A stretch of DNA of 64,000 bases from Marinomonas aquiplantarum (GCF_003314975.1 NZ_QNRF01000002.1:62001-126000); one strand, 5' to 3'. Positions 7,388-17,293 are shown, numbered from the stretch's first letter. Notes: a model not told the origin generated them from the letters alone. Numbers and translations are program-made.

Positions 7388-9253
7388 ATGGCCGCCATCG
7401 ACATTCCTGAAGTGCATAAATTTATTGAGTCCACTCCACCTTTTGCCAGCTTGAGTGATCAAGAGCGCAAGCAGCTTCTCTCTGGCGTTGCCATGTTGTA
7501 TGTGCGACAAGGTCAGACGTTGGTATTAGAAGATGAGGCGGCGACTGTGCATTTGATTCGTCGTGGTGCCTGTGAAATCCGCACGCCAAAAGATGGTTTG
7601 GTCGATCAAATTGCCGATGGCGAGTGTTTTGGTGTATCGAGTGTGATGGCGCAGAATCCTGATGGCTTAAAAGTGGTCGCGATGGAAGACAGCTTGGTGT
7701 ATCGATTTGATAAGAGTCGATTTCAAGACATGTTAAAGCAGAATGATGCATTTGGGCTTTTCTTCGAACACACTCAACTGCACCGGCGGCGAAAATTGTC
7801 ACGTCGACGGGACAGTGAGTTGGCTTCACCGGCACTGCAATTATCGACCTCAATTTCACATATTATGACTCGTCAGTTAGTCCAAGCCGATCCCAGTGAA
7901 AGCGTTCAAACCATTGCCATGCGAATGACAGAAGCTAGAGTGAGTTCGATATTAATCCTTGAAGAAGACGCCTTGCTGGGCATTGTCACAGATCGTGATT
8001 TGAGGTCACGGATATTAGCGTTAGGAGGTTCAGCGCAAGCTGTTGTGGCGGATATTATGACTCACTCCCCAGTCACTTTGTCGCCAGACGCCTTGGTCAT
8101 GCAAGCGCAAACCCTGATGAGTGAACGCAACATACACCACCTGCCGATTGTTGAAGAAACAGGGGAAGTGGTTGGTATGTTGACGGCAGCGGACTTATTG
8201 CGACATCAAGAATTGAGCCCTCTGTTGTTTATTAATCAGATTCATCGACAAACGTCGGTGGAAAGTTTGGCTCGTATTTGCCAGCAGTGGCCAACCTTGA
8301 TCATCAATTTGATTGTTACCGATATGAAGCCTGCTGACATTGGTAAAGTGCTGGCGACTGTCAGTGATAATCTGACAAAACGTTTGATTGAATTGGCTGT
8401 GGTGGCTTTGGGCGAGGCGCCAATGGACTTTCAATTCTTGGTGTTTGGTTCCCAAGCTCGTCAGGATCAATCTTTGGGCAGTGACCAGGATAATGGTTTG
8501 ATGTTGGAGAGAGAGCCAGATGCGACAGAAGCCGCTTATTTTGCGGATTTATCAGAATTTGTCTGCAAAGGTTTGGCATCTTGTGGCATTCGTCTTTGCC
8601 CTGGCAACATCATGGCCAGCAACCCTCAGTGGCGTAAAACACAACAAGGTTGGCAGCAAGCATTCGCACAGTGGATAAAAAGCGCCGCTCCCAGTGCGTT
8701 GTTACATGCCAGCATTTTCTTTGATATTCGCTGTGTGTTTGGTGACGATGCTCCGGTAAAGCGATTGATTGAAGGTATGCAGGTCGAGGTTGCGCAAAAC
8801 AGTATGTTTCTTGCCACACTGACTCGTACTGCGATTGCGACAAAACCGCCATTGGGCTTCTTTCGCCATTTCCTATTGGAGTCTTCCGGTGAACACAAAC
8901 ATCAGCTGGATTTGAAACATCAGGGATTAGCTTTGATTAATGATTTAGGCCGCTTATATGGTTTATCTTGCAAGGTCTATCGGGAGTCGACATTAGAGCG
9001 AATAGAACAGGCCATTCGTGAACACCTTATAAGCGTTGATACAGCTCGGAATTTAATGGATGCATGGGATCATTTAAATGGTCTACGGCTTGAAGCGCAA
9101 AGCCGTCATTGGCAAGTGTCGGGGACCGCGAGTGCTTACCTGGATCCGAAGAAATTAAGCCCTTTAGAGCGAAAGCACTTGAAGACTACTTTTAGCATCA
9201 TTAGCGATGTACAAGACATTGCTCAACAGAGATTTCTTCGAGGATACAGTTGA
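7388..9253 (+). CDS. cNMP-binding / CBS / DUF294 nucleotidyltransferase-like signalling protein
   Basis: This is a soluble 621-residue multidomain regulator. Residues about 14-115 form a cyclic-nucleotide-binding-like fold (GDGECFGVSS-type core as DGECFGVSS), residues about 155-275 form a CBS pair (SHIMTRQLVQADPSESVQTI and DIMTHSPVTLSPDALVMQAQ), and residues about 300-440 are a DUF294 putative nucleotidyltransferase. The last has GSQARQDQSLGSDQDNGLM at about 354-372, a GS-x-D/DxD-like active-site pattern. A DUF294 C-terminal substrate-binding-like domain fills the rest. Family knowledge: such proteins are often next to a DnaQ-like exonuclease, as here, and near acetate metabolism genes; the reaction is not known. 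The ribosome-binding site is weak. Function is inferred to be nucleotide-responsive regulation. Confidence 0.85.
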   Translation: MAAIDIPEVHKFIESTPPFASLSDQERKQLLSGVAMLYVRQGQTLVLEDEAATVHLIRRGACEIRTPKDGLVDQIADGECFGVSSVMAQNPDGLKVVAMEDSLVYRFDKSRFQDMLKQNDAFGLFFEHTQLHRRRKLSRRRDSELASPALQLSTSISHIMTRQLVQADPSESVQTIAMRMTEARVSSILILEEDALLGIVTDRDLRSRILALGGSAQAVVADIMTHSPVTLSPDALVMQAQTLMSERNIHHLPIVEETGEVVGMLTAADLLRHQELSPLLFINQIHRQTSVESLARICQQWPTLIINLIVTDMKPADIGKVLATVSDNLTKRLIELAVVALGEAPMDFQFLVFGSQARQDQSLGSDQDNGLMLEREPDATEAAYFADLSEFVCKGLASCGIRLCPGNIMASNPQWRKTQQGWQQAFAQWIKSAAPSALLHASIFFDIRCVFGDDAPVKRLIEGMQVEVAQNSMFLATLTRTAIATKPPLGFFRHFLLESSGEHKHQLDLKHQGLALINDLGRLYGLSCKVYRESTLERIEQAIREHLISVDTARNLMDAWDHLNGLRLEAQSRHWQVSGTASAYLDPKKLSPLERKHLKTTFSIISDVQDIAQQRFLRGYS

Positions 9254-9915
9254 TGTGGTGTCGTCTTTTATCATGGATTAAACATTGGCGGCAGCAGCGG
9301 CAATCTTTGCTCCGGAGATGGTCGGATTGGGAATATGTGGTGCTGGACATTGAAACGTCAGGGCTGGATGCAAAGCAGGACCATATTGTGAGTCTAGGCT
9401 GGGTTTGTATTAAACAAGGGGTGATTGATTTAGACAGTGCTCGTCATCTGGTATTGGACACGGCAGAGGTCGGTGAAAATGTCGGTATTCATATGATTAC
9501 CGATGCGGATATTCAGCAATACGGAAAAAAACAAGAAAGTGCATTACGCTATTTGAGACATTTTCTGCGAGGGCGAATTTTGGTGGTACACCACGCACCG
9601 TTGGAAATTAGCTTTCTTAAGACTGCCTGGCAAAAGCATCTTTTGCCTGCTTATGGATTAACCTGGCTCGATACTTTGATGTTGGAAAAGGTTAAGGCGG
9701 ATCGAGCGCAACAACCGATTCAAGAAGGTGGCTTTCGTTTGAATCATTGTCGGGAGCGTTACGGCTTGCCAGATTATCAAGGGCACGATGCTTTAACCGA
9801 TGCGCTGGCGACGGCAGAGTTGCTATTGGCACAAATTGCTTACCAAGGGAAAAACTGCCGCCTTTATGATTTGAGTCTGATGGCGGGAGGGCGAAGCCGT
9901 CTATCACCTCGTTAA
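9253..9915 (+). CDS. DnaQ-like DEDDh 3'-5' exonuclease
   Basis: The 220-residue protein has the DEDDh exonuclease motifs: Exo I VVLDIETSGLD near residue 30, an Exo II-like region with VVHHAPLEISFLKTAW near 112-127, and Exo III HDALTDALATAELLL near 175-189. The catalytic D, E, D, H and D residues are present. Its ATG shares a base with the upstream TGA (TGATG), so it is translated with the DUF294 gene; the TTG three bases earlier is a weaker alternative. The basic, Trp/Arg-rich first 27 residues precede the nuclease domain. It is not the DNA polymerase III epsilon subunit (it lacks the longer C-terminal region); its biological substrate is unknown. Confidence 0.87.
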   Translation: MWCRLLSWIKHWRQQRQSLLRRWSDWEYVVLDIETSGLDAKQDHIVSLGWVCIKQGVIDLDSARHLVLDTAEVGENVGIHMITDADIQQYGKKQESALRYLRHFLRGRILVVHHAPLEISFLKTAWQKHLLPAYGLTWLDTLMLEKVKADRAQQPIQEGGFRLNHCRERYGLPDYQGHDALTDALATAELLLAQIAYQGKNCRLYDLSLMAGGRSRLSPR

Positions 9916-9962
9916 ACAAGGCGATAGACGCTGAAAAATACACTTGTTTTCTTAGTGTCTTC

Positions 9963-10772
9963 TTAGGCCGTATTGCGTGAATAGCTTGGCGCTAAATCCC
10001 ATTCTTCTGGCTTAGGTTCGGTGCCAAGGTGCTTAGGGTTTTCAGACCAGTGTAGCAGACTCAGTTCGCCGGAAGAGGACTCGGTGAGAGCCGTACAATG
10101 CTCGACCCAGTCGCCGTCGTTACAATACAGAATGCCTTCTTTCATTTGAAAAGAAGCAAAATGAATGTGTCCGCAAATGTAACCATCTACCTTGTGACTT
10201 TTGGCGGACTTCAGCGCAGCAGTCTCAAAACGTTCGATGAACTCTTTGGCCTTGCCTATGTGACTTTTAAGGTAGCCAGCAAGGGACCAGTAAGGCAGAC
10301 CGAGAAAGCGTCGAACGCCATTAATGGATTGATTAAGCGATAACATTAAGCCATGAGCTTTGTCACCAATGGCCAACATCAAAGGGCTAATTTTCACCAT
10401 CTGATCAAACTCGTCGCCATGGCTAACATAAAAGCTTCGACCATCTGCTGTGTTGTGACGAGCATGCAATTGGATGTCTACGCCAGATAAGGTTTGACCG
10501 GCAAACTGACGAAAGAAGGCGTCGTGATTTCCTGGGATGTAAATCACCTTGGTACCGGATTTTGCCATCGCCAATACCTGTTCCACCACTTGATGATGAG
10601 CATCAACAAAATACGCTTTATGGCGCATGGCCTGTAAATCGATGATGTCGCCTACCAAGTATAAGGTGTCCGTCTCAATGCTTTGTAAGAAGTTCAATAA
10701 ATGAACCGCCTGACACGCTTTGGTACCTAAATGTACATCGGAAATGAACACGGATCGAAATCGAGTTTGCAT
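9963..10772 (-). CDS. PlcP/LpxH2-like metallophosphatase, probable PhoB-controlled phospholipase C
   Basis: The 269-residue calcineurin-type phosphoesterase has every metal ligand motif: FISDVHLGT (DxH, residues 9-17), LVGDIIDL (GD, about 39-46), IPGNHDAF (GNHD, about 80-87), SHGDEFD and CGHIHFA (GHxH). It is usually labelled UDP-2,3-diacylglucosamine pyrophosphatase-like. The LGLPYWSL, GYICGHIHFA and NDGDWVEHCTAL stretches look more like PlcP, the phospholipase C used by marine and soil bacteria to strip phosphate from membrane lipids. A Pho-box-like array of three 11-base units lies 50-82 bases upstream, and the ribosome-binding site AAGGAGG is strong. Alternative: a second LpxH acting in lipid A synthesis. 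The glycosyltransferase that often accompanies plcP is not in the window. Confidence 0.72.
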   Translation of the reverse strand: MQTRFRSVFISDVHLGTKACQAVHLLNFLQSIETDTLYLVGDIIDLQAMRHKAYFVDAHHQVVEQVLAMAKSGTKVIYIPGNHDAFFRQFAGQTLSGVDIQLHARHNTADGRSFYVSHGDEFDQMVKISPLMLAIGDKAHGLMLSLNQSINGVRRFLGLPYWSLAGYLKSHIGKAKEFIERFETAALKSAKSHKVDGYICGHIHFASFQMKEGILYCNDGDWVEHCTALTESSSGELSLLHWSENPKHLGTEPKPEEWDLAPSYSRNTA

Positions 10773-10821
10773 AATCGCCTCCTTAAAGGGTATTGCCCTG
10801 TTAAAGAACAGATTAAAGAGG

Positions 10822-10854
10822 CTTTATGACAGACTTGTGAGTGCTTTATGACAG
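10822..10854 (-). promoter_or_regulatory. Three-unit Pho box upstream of the PlcP-like gene
   Basis: Read on the minus strand the 33 bases are three 11-base units: CTGTCATAAAG, CACTCACAAGT and CTGTCATAAAG. The outer two are identical to each other and to the first unit of the E. coli phoA Pho box. A TTTAAT -10 candidate follows 4 bases after the last unit, near the usual geometry for PhoB promoters. It sits in the 87-base gap before the metallophosphatase. Confidence 0.72.
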
Positions 10855-10859
10855 TTAGA

Positions 10860-12629
10860 TCACAATTCACCAACGGTTTGTTTGGGCTCCGGGATCAAGC
10901 GGGGTTGCAGGTGAATATGATTACCGCCTGTCTGCTTCGCTTGTTTTTTGGCTTGTGCGGCCAGTTCCGCTACTTGGTGATGATTGCGACAATGTGTTGG
11001 GTGTACAACGCCAATAGCGAGACTTAGGATAGGATGAAAACGAGTGTCACCATGACGGTTTTTGGTCCAAACGCCCCCTTCCGCTAAGGTTTCCTGAGTG
11101 TAAAACTCCCTTACCTTAATCGCGAAAGCATCGAGTATTTGTTGACACTGTAATTGCCAGTCGTGATCGCCAAAAATTACCACAAAGTCGTCTCCGCCAA
11201 TGTGGCCGATAAAATTATTCGGGGCGACTAACTCCTTGATTAGAGAGCCGACTAATTGAATGACGGCATCGCCTTTCGAATAACCAAAAAAGTCATTAAA
11301 CGGTTTGAAATCATTGAGATCAAAATAAGCGACATAAAAGTCATCTTGGGTTTCTAAACGGCGACTGACTTCTCGATGAATGGGCACATTGCCCGGTAGT
11401 AATGTTAACGGATTGGAGTAAGTCGCGTTTTGAATTTTCAACTCTGTAATGCGTTTCAGAAGGTCTTTTAAATGCCCTGTTCCTAAGAACTTACCCTCAC
11501 GAACCACGATGATCTCGTTGTTTAGGGTATCGGCTTCTTGGTTAGTGACCATAGTAGAAACGCTGGCCAAACTGACATTGCTTTCTACAATCAGTACATC
11601 ATCACTTAATAAGTTAGTCACAGGTTTGTGTTCATACAAAGCGCGACCATAAGGCGTCGAAAAAAGCTCGTGTAGCTGGTGACGACGAATCACACCGATT
11701 GGCTGATTGTTTTGGTCTAATACGGGAATAGCAATTAAATCTGGGTGCTTTTTAAAACACAACGAAGCTTCATCTAACAGACTGTTTTGCTGCAAACTTG
11801 GAGTAGGGCGACACAGTATTTGTACCGTTTCGGAATGGTCATGTTGAAACTGTGAGCGTCGTTGTGCTTGTTTTACTAAATAAGGGTGAGTACTAAAGGC
11901 CGGTGTTTCGGTTGGGCGACCTAAGAAGTAGCCTTGCCCTAGCGTGATGCCAATCTCGATTAATTGATCCAGTTCTTGCTGATTTTCGATGCCTTCAGCA
12001 ATTAATATGCAATTCAAACGCTGTGCAATGGTGAGGATTGAGCGTACAAATTCGCGTTTGATTTCATCTTTGTCGATGCCTTGAATAAAATGCTTATCCA
12101 CTTTGACGATGTCGGGTTGCAACTCAGACCACAGTTGTAGGCCAGAGTAGCCCACTCCCAAATCATCGATAGCCACTTGGAAACCCATTTTACGGTAATG
12201 CTCAACACTGCTTCTTGGTAAGCCATTGTGATCGTATGGATGTTGTTCAGATAGTTCGATCACAATGTCTTTTTGATCTAGTCCTAAGTCATTGAGAATA
12301 CCTAATGTCATGCCTGATTGGTGCTCTGGTGAGCCAAGCAGTGATGCACTGACGTTTAAGAATAGTCGACCTTTAAGGTTGAGTTTGGAGAACTTACTAA
12401 TGGCTTTCTCGCGGCACAACAATTCTAAGCGGTGTAATTGCTCTTCCTTCAGCGCTAAGCTAAAGAGCGCATCAGGGGAAAAAAGCGCAGAATTTTTAGG
12501 ACCACGGGACAGGGCTTCGTGACCATAGATTTCACCATTACTCAAATCATAGATAGGTTGAAAATAAGGTGTGATCAGCCCATTGTTGAGTATCTTTTGC
12601 AGTAAGGCAGCTTCGTCTATTTGACTCAT
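10860..12629 (-). CDS. EAL-CBS-GGDEF cyclic-di-GMP protein
   Basis: This is a soluble 589-residue protein with an N-terminal EAL phosphodiesterase domain (residues about 10-245), two CBS motifs (about 265-390) and a C-terminal GGDEF domain (about 410-570). The EAL domain keeps its key signatures: GHEALSRG, IVIELSEQ, DDLGVGYSG, KVDKHFIQGI and LIAEGIENQQ, so c-di-GMP hydrolysis looks possible. The cyclase motif reads GGDDF instead of GG(D/E)EF, so synthesis may be weak or lost and the domain may serve as a GTP sensor. No membrane segment is visible; CBS pairs often bind adenine nucleotides. A Pho-box-like repeat lies 40-61 bases upstream of the start, and the gene precedes the PlcP-like gene on the same strand. 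Confidence 0.9.
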   Translation of the reverse strand: MSQIDEAALLQKILNNGLITPYFQPIYDLSNGEIYGHEALSRGPKNSALFSPDALFSLALKEEQLHRLELLCREKAISKFSKLNLKGRLFLNVSASLLGSPEHQSGMTLGILNDLGLDQKDIVIELSEQHPYDHNGLPRSSVEHYRKMGFQVAIDDLGVGYSGLQLWSELQPDIVKVDKHFIQGIDKDEIKREFVRSILTIAQRLNCILIAEGIENQQELDQLIEIGITLGQGYFLGRPTETPAFSTHPYLVKQAQRRSQFQHDHSETVQILCRPTPSLQQNSLLDEASLCFKKHPDLIAIPVLDQNNQPIGVIRRHQLHELFSTPYGRALYEHKPVTNLLSDDVLIVESNVSLASVSTMVTNQEADTLNNEIIVVREGKFLGTGHLKDLLKRITELKIQNATYSNPLTLLPGNVPIHREVSRRLETQDDFYVAYFDLNDFKPFNDFFGYSKGDAVIQLVGSLIKELVAPNNFIGHIGGDDFVVIFGDHDWQLQCQQILDAFAIKVREFYTQETLAEGGVWTKNRHGDTRFHPILSLAIGVVHPTHCRNHHQVAELAAQAKKQAKQTGGNHIHLQPRLIPEPKQTVGEL

Positions 12630-12668
12630 TTTCCCTCTAATACATCTTGGTGAATAATTAGTAGAGAA

Positions 12669-12690
12669 TTTTATGTCACATTTATGACAA
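12669..12690 (-). promoter_or_regulatory. Pho-box-like repeat upstream of the EAL-CBS-GGDEF gene
   Basis: On the minus strand the 22 bases read as two 11-base units, TTGTCATAAAT and GTGACATAAAA, close to the PhoB half-site CTGTCATAAAN. An AATTAT -10-like hexamer lies 9 bases downstream and the gene starts 40 bases downstream. It was found independently of the stronger array about 1.8 kb away. Confidence 0.55.
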
Positions 12691-12846
12691 TTTAATGAAT
12701 GGGAAAGAGGAAATAAAGACGATAATAAGGATGAACAGAAAAGGTGAGATAGGGGACAAAAAAGTACTAACCTGTTACCGGATCGATTTTTTATTTTAGC
12801 CTTTCGATCATCGGGAACATGAGGTTAGTCGAGCGACACAGAAAGC

Positions 12847-13029
12847 TTAGTGTTGTGACGCAGACTTGAAAGGACGAGCAATGGTTAGACCAGTGAAAAA
12901 TGCTTTAACACGAGACGTCACTTTTTTGATTGCTTGTGCGTAGTAGGCACGGCGAAGTTCGTAAGCTTTTTCTACATAAAAGTCAGCGTCTAAGTTACCG
13001 AAAGCATCGTATTTGTAATCGTTTTTCAT
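12847..13029 (-). CDS. Small conserved-looking protein of unknown function, 60 residues
   Basis: This short reading frame has a good ribosome-binding site (CTGGAGAT, 6 bases before ATG), so I think it is real. The product begins MKNDYKYDAFGNLDADFYVE, then a Tyr/Arg/Ala-rich helix ELRRAYYAQAIKKVTSRVKA and a basic C-terminus. There is no signal peptide or membrane helix. It resembles small proteobacterial proteins with an acidic DAFGN-type head and an amphipathic basic tail (DUF1127-like or RSP_7527-like in style), but I cannot assign a family with certainty. It stands alone between the Pho-box region and pobR. Function is unknown. Confidence 0.6.
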   Translation of the reverse strand: MKNDYKYDAFGNLDADFYVEKAYELRRAYYAQAIKKVTSRVKAFFTGLTIARPFKSASQH

Positions 13030-13136
13030 AGTGTATCTCCAGAAAAATTAATGTTTGTTTTTACACTACGAATTATAAAATTTGACCAATTATTCAGCAA
13101 ACGATCAATTTTCAGCTAATAGGTTAGAAAAATTCA

Positions 13137-14030
13137 TCAAATAGAAGTTTGGTTACTTAATACGCGAAACTTTCCTGGGGGGATGCCGGTGGCACGTTTA
13201 AAAAAACGAGAGAAATAGCCAGGATCTTTGAAACCTAAATCATAACTGATTTCATCTACCGAGCGAGCGGTGTAAATTAAGCTGCGTTTGGCCTCAATCA
13301 ACAGCCTTTCATGCGCTAGTGCCAGCACACTCTTATTGAATGAGGCTTTGCTTAATCGGTTTAAGCGGCTGGTGGAGGTACTGAGTGCTTGAGCGTAATC
13401 TTGTGTGCTCCAGTGTTCTCGAAAATGGCTTTCTATTAATTCTTTTAGCCTTTGAATACGGCTACTCTCAGTCACTTCCGTTGCACTTTCATCGCCATTA
13501 TTTTGCTGTTGTCGATGCAGAATGAGCAAAATGGCTTTGATCAGATATTCGCTCATCAAAGCACGATCTTCTCGAATGTAGGAAGACTCACTTTCCAGTT
13601 GTTGAATCAATGGCCATAACTCTGAAAAGCTATTGCGGTTGCCATTAAAATTAATATGACAGGCTTGGCTCAGCAATGGTTTGATGAATTTTGCGGCTTT
13701 TTCCTGATAAGCGTCTTCTAGTAATGGTTCCGCAATGCTAATGACCCGCCCGTCGGTATCTGGCGCGAAATGGAAGCTATGTACAACGCCTGCGGGTACG
13801 ATGATGGCCCAAGCGCCCAGTAAATTTTGTTGTTGATCGTCTAGTTGAACCTTGGCTTGCCCTGACTTTAGGATCAAAATTTGGAACAGCTGAGCATGTC
13901 GGTGAGGGCTGATTTTCCAGCCGAGATTGCTGCTTCTGTCTTCTATGTCTTCAATATGGAAAAACTCTGGATCATTGATCCAACTGGACTCTCCATACAA
14001 ACCGAAGTGTGGAATCTGATTTTTTTTCAT
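13137..14030 (-). CDS. pobR: AraC-family activator of 4-hydroxybenzoate hydroxylase, PobR-like
   Basis: This is a 297-residue AraC/XylS-type regulator. The N-terminal cupin-like sensor (about residues 40-110, with PHRHAQLFQILILKSGQAKV and IIVPAGVVHSFHF) is followed by two helix-turn-helix motifs in the C-terminal 100 residues (STQDYAQALSTSTSRLNRLS and SVDEISYDLGFKDPGYFSRF, ending FKRATGIPPGKFR). It is divergently placed 264 bases from pobA, the classical arrangement in which PobR senses 4-hydroxybenzoate and activates pobA. The name rests on this pairing as well as on family features. Confidence 0.85.
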   Translation of the reverse strand: MKKNQIPHFGLYGESSWINDPEFFHIEDIEDRSSNLGWKISPHRHAQLFQILILKSGQAKVQLDDQQQNLLGAWAIIVPAGVVHSFHFAPDTDGRVISIAEPLLEDAYQEKAAKFIKPLLSQACHINFNGNRNSFSELWPLIQQLESESSYIREDRALMSEYLIKAILLILHRQQQNNGDESATEVTESSRIQRLKELIESHFREHWSTQDYAQALSTSTSRLNRLSKASFNKSVLALAHERLLIEAKRSLIYTARSVDEISYDLGFKDPGYFSRFFKRATGIPPGKFRVLSNQTSI

Positions 14031-14288
14031 AAGCTATTTTTACATTTTTATTTTATATAAGCTGACTTTTATATTGCTTAAAATAGGATGGAAAGCCAAC
14101 AGTTATAAGGCTTTCACGTAAGAAAGATATTTTCACTCTATTCTTCTGTGATCAAAAAGTACAATTTTTTGATCATTTTTCACCTAACCAAGAGATCCCT
14201 TGGCTTCTATGATGAAGATCAAATAGTGCTGTTATTTAGCATCGAAGCTAAAAAGCCAGCACTAAACAAAAACAATAAATGAAGGTGA

Positions 14289-15491
<1,203 letters not shown>

Positions 15492-15532
15492 TTTGTTGCA
15501 GGCCATTTGATGGCATTTAACAGGCTTTTAAA

Positions 15533-15566
15533 CAAAAAACGACTCCTAAAGTGAGTCGTTTTTTTA
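15533..15566. terminator. Bidirectional terminator between pobA and the LPP20 lipoprotein gene
   Basis: ACGACTC pairs with GAGTCGT across a 7-base loop, flanked by an A-run on the left and a T-run on the right that extend the stem and give U-tracts in both directions. The two genes on either side are convergent. Confidence 0.85.
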
Positions 15567-15581
15567 TGCCTGCATCCTGTT

Positions 15582-16601
15582 TCATTCTAAACGGGTTAGC
15601 CAAGTGAACATGGCGCTAATGGCTTGTTTCGACCAATTCTCAGTGGCGGCATCTGCGGCTCTTTGTGCGTCTTTAGCAATGCCTCGGGCGCTGACTGTCC
15701 ATGAGGCTAAGCGGGCATTGTTTGGACCAAATAAGGCAAGACTGCCTTCCTCAAACACATAATGACGTCCAGATTGCTGTTCGCTGTGTTGACTGGTATT
15801 GCTCTCTAAGCGGAACAAGGCTGGGCTTTTTGGTGTCATACCAAATTCGGATAAGGCACTGGCGAGGGCATTGGCTTGTTGTGTTTTTGAAGGATCAACA
15901 CCGTAGCTCAGCAGTGCTTGATTGAGTTGTTGTTCAATGCGGATAACCTCATCACTGGCACGACCCGCTAGGGTGCGTTCAGTTGAATAAAGTTGTAATT
16001 CTTCGACATAAGATTGGCGTTGTGCGAAAGCGGGGATCAATCGCATGTAGGTTTGCCAATCCGCTGGCGCAGCGTCTTCACCAAGTTTTGTAGTGAGTGA
16101 TTCTGCATTGTTGATAATATTCTGGTCCAGATCGCGAATAGCACTTTTTAGTCGGCTAACAATGCGCGAGCGATCAATGGATTGTAGGGCGTACACATAT
16201 TGTTTGCCCACGTATCTTTCTTCATTGATCGCTTGTTCTAACTCAATTGGGGCCGTAGCCACTTGTGTATAGGCCGTTTGTACTTTTGATACCTGCTCTT
16301 TGCCGTTATTAGACGAGACTTGAGTGTTCTGCGTATTGATTTGGCTGACTTGAGTCGTCAGTTGCTGGGCAATTTGTGCATTGCCGCTTTGTTCTGCCTG
16401 ATTAAAGGCTAAGGCCAGATTGTCTATTTTAGGCGCACTACCAACACCATAAAGATGTGTTTGGCTTTGAGGTGGCGAGCTGACCCAGCTGGGTAGTGTT
16501 TCTGTATCTTTAGACGATTGATTGAAACTGCTGAAACACCCCGAAAGGCTGGCCGCTAAGGCGGCCATAAAGAGACATTGTATGACCGAAGGTTTCGTCA
16601 T
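15582..16601 (-). CDS. LPP20-family lipoprotein
   Basis: This is an outer-membrane or periplasm-facing lipoprotein of 339 residues. The signal peptide MTKPSVIQCLFMAALAASLS ends in a lipobox with Cys at about residue 22 (SLSGC). The mature part opens with LPSWVSSPPQSQTHLYGVGS, the characteristic W-V-x-x-P-P/YGVG pattern of the LPP20 family, followed by a Gln/Asn/Ser-rich stretch and a long helical region. It is the last gene of a lipoprotein operon, sharing one base with the lpoB stop (TAATG). The same trio (COG3014, LpoB, LPP20) is known from other gammaproteobacteria, but the role of this member is unclear; an envelope or peptidoglycan function is inferred from LpoB. Confidence 0.82.
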   Translation of the reverse strand: MTKPSVIQCLFMAALAASLSGCFSSFNQSSKDTETLPSWVSSPPQSQTHLYGVGSAPKIDNLALAFNQAEQSGNAQIAQQLTTQVSQINTQNTQVSSNNGKEQVSKVQTAYTQVATAPIELEQAINEERYVGKQYVYALQSIDRSRIVSRLKSAIRDLDQNIINNAESLTTKLGEDAAPADWQTYMRLIPAFAQRQSYVEELQLYSTERTLAGRASDEVIRIEQQLNQALLSYGVDPSKTQQANALASALSEFGMTPKSPALFRLESNTSQHSEQQSGRHYVFEEGSLALFGPNNARLASWTVSARGIAKDAQRAADAATENWSKQAISAMFTWLTRLE

Positions 16602-17230
16602 TAGAAGAAACCTTTATCAGCCAATTTTTTGATTTTCTTTTGACCATTCCATACTTCGCGATTAGTGGTCATGTCGATAAGTTTAAGATCGACTTGATAG
16701 AAGCTGACACGTTGTTCGCCGTTGGAGTCAACAATGGAGTTGATGGTACCAGAGAGGGCGAAGCCTGCTCCTTGCTCTAGACCAAATTCAGCCGCAGTTC
16801 CAGATGCCGCGTTGAGTTCTTGGTCTTCTCGTTCGCTACGAACATCATCACGTTCCGCTCCTGAGACCACAAAGTCCACTTTACCTGAACGAATGAGACT
16901 ACGTTTGATGTCATTAATAAAGGTATCGACCGGAATGTGCTCGGAGGATTTATTGCGGATCGATTGAACAATAACCGTTGGGTTACCTTTTTGGTTGAAG
17001 TTGAAATCTCGGAACCAAGGGAAGGTCAGCATGTCAGACATCATTTCTTCAGCCACCAGGCGAGAGTCTGTGTCGTTCCAGCGATCAGATAAAGCAACTT
17101 CTTCGTTATCGCCAAGACGCTTAACACTGCCGCTTGAACAGGCTGTGAGTAACAATGCCATGAATAGGGTAAATACAGTGCGACAAGAAAAAGCTTTCCA
17201 TGTCACTGATGATAATTGCTGAATTTTCAT
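16601..17230 (-). CDS. lpoB: Penicillin-binding protein activator LpoB-like lipoprotein
   Basis: The 209-residue lipoprotein resembles LpoB, the outer-membrane activator that reaches through peptidoglycan to stimulate PBP1b. The lipobox is LLLTAC with Cys near residue 31, after an unusually long polar n-region of about 20 residues. The folded domain covers about residues 50-209 with LVAEEMMSDMLTFPWFRDF, NPTVIVQSIRNKSSEHIPVD and the C-terminal DLKLIDMTTNREVWNGQKKI typical of COG3417. The Pro/Gln-rich linker seen in E. coli LpoB is essentially absent. It sits between the COG3014 gene and the LPP20 gene and shares one base with the latter. Assignment by family is good; partner PBP is unknown. 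Confidence 0.82.
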   Translation of the reverse strand: MKIQQLSSVTWKAFSCRTVFTLFMALLLTACSSGSVKRLGDNEEVALSDRWNDTDSRLVAEEMMSDMLTFPWFRDFNFNQKGNPTVIVQSIRNKSSEHIPVDTFINDIKRSLIRSGKVDFVVSGAERDDVRSEREDQELNAASGTAAEFGLEQGAGFALSGTINSIVDSNGEQRVSFYQVDLKLIDMTTNREVWNGQKKIKKLADKGFF

Positions 17231-17293
17231 AGTCTTTTCCTTACATCACCTTAATAGGAGCTTAGTGAATCCGCTCTGGTTAGTTTAATCCAT

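Noticed and set aside
9915..9951. Terminator between the exonuclease and metallophosphatase genes
   Set aside because: Only a 7-bp AAACAAG/CTTGTTT stem with a loop of over 20 bases; too weak to call.
12772..12783. Possible fourth GntR operator (GTTACCGGATCG)
   Set aside because: Only the left half matches; the right arm GTAAC is absent, and no sugar-acid gene is next to it.
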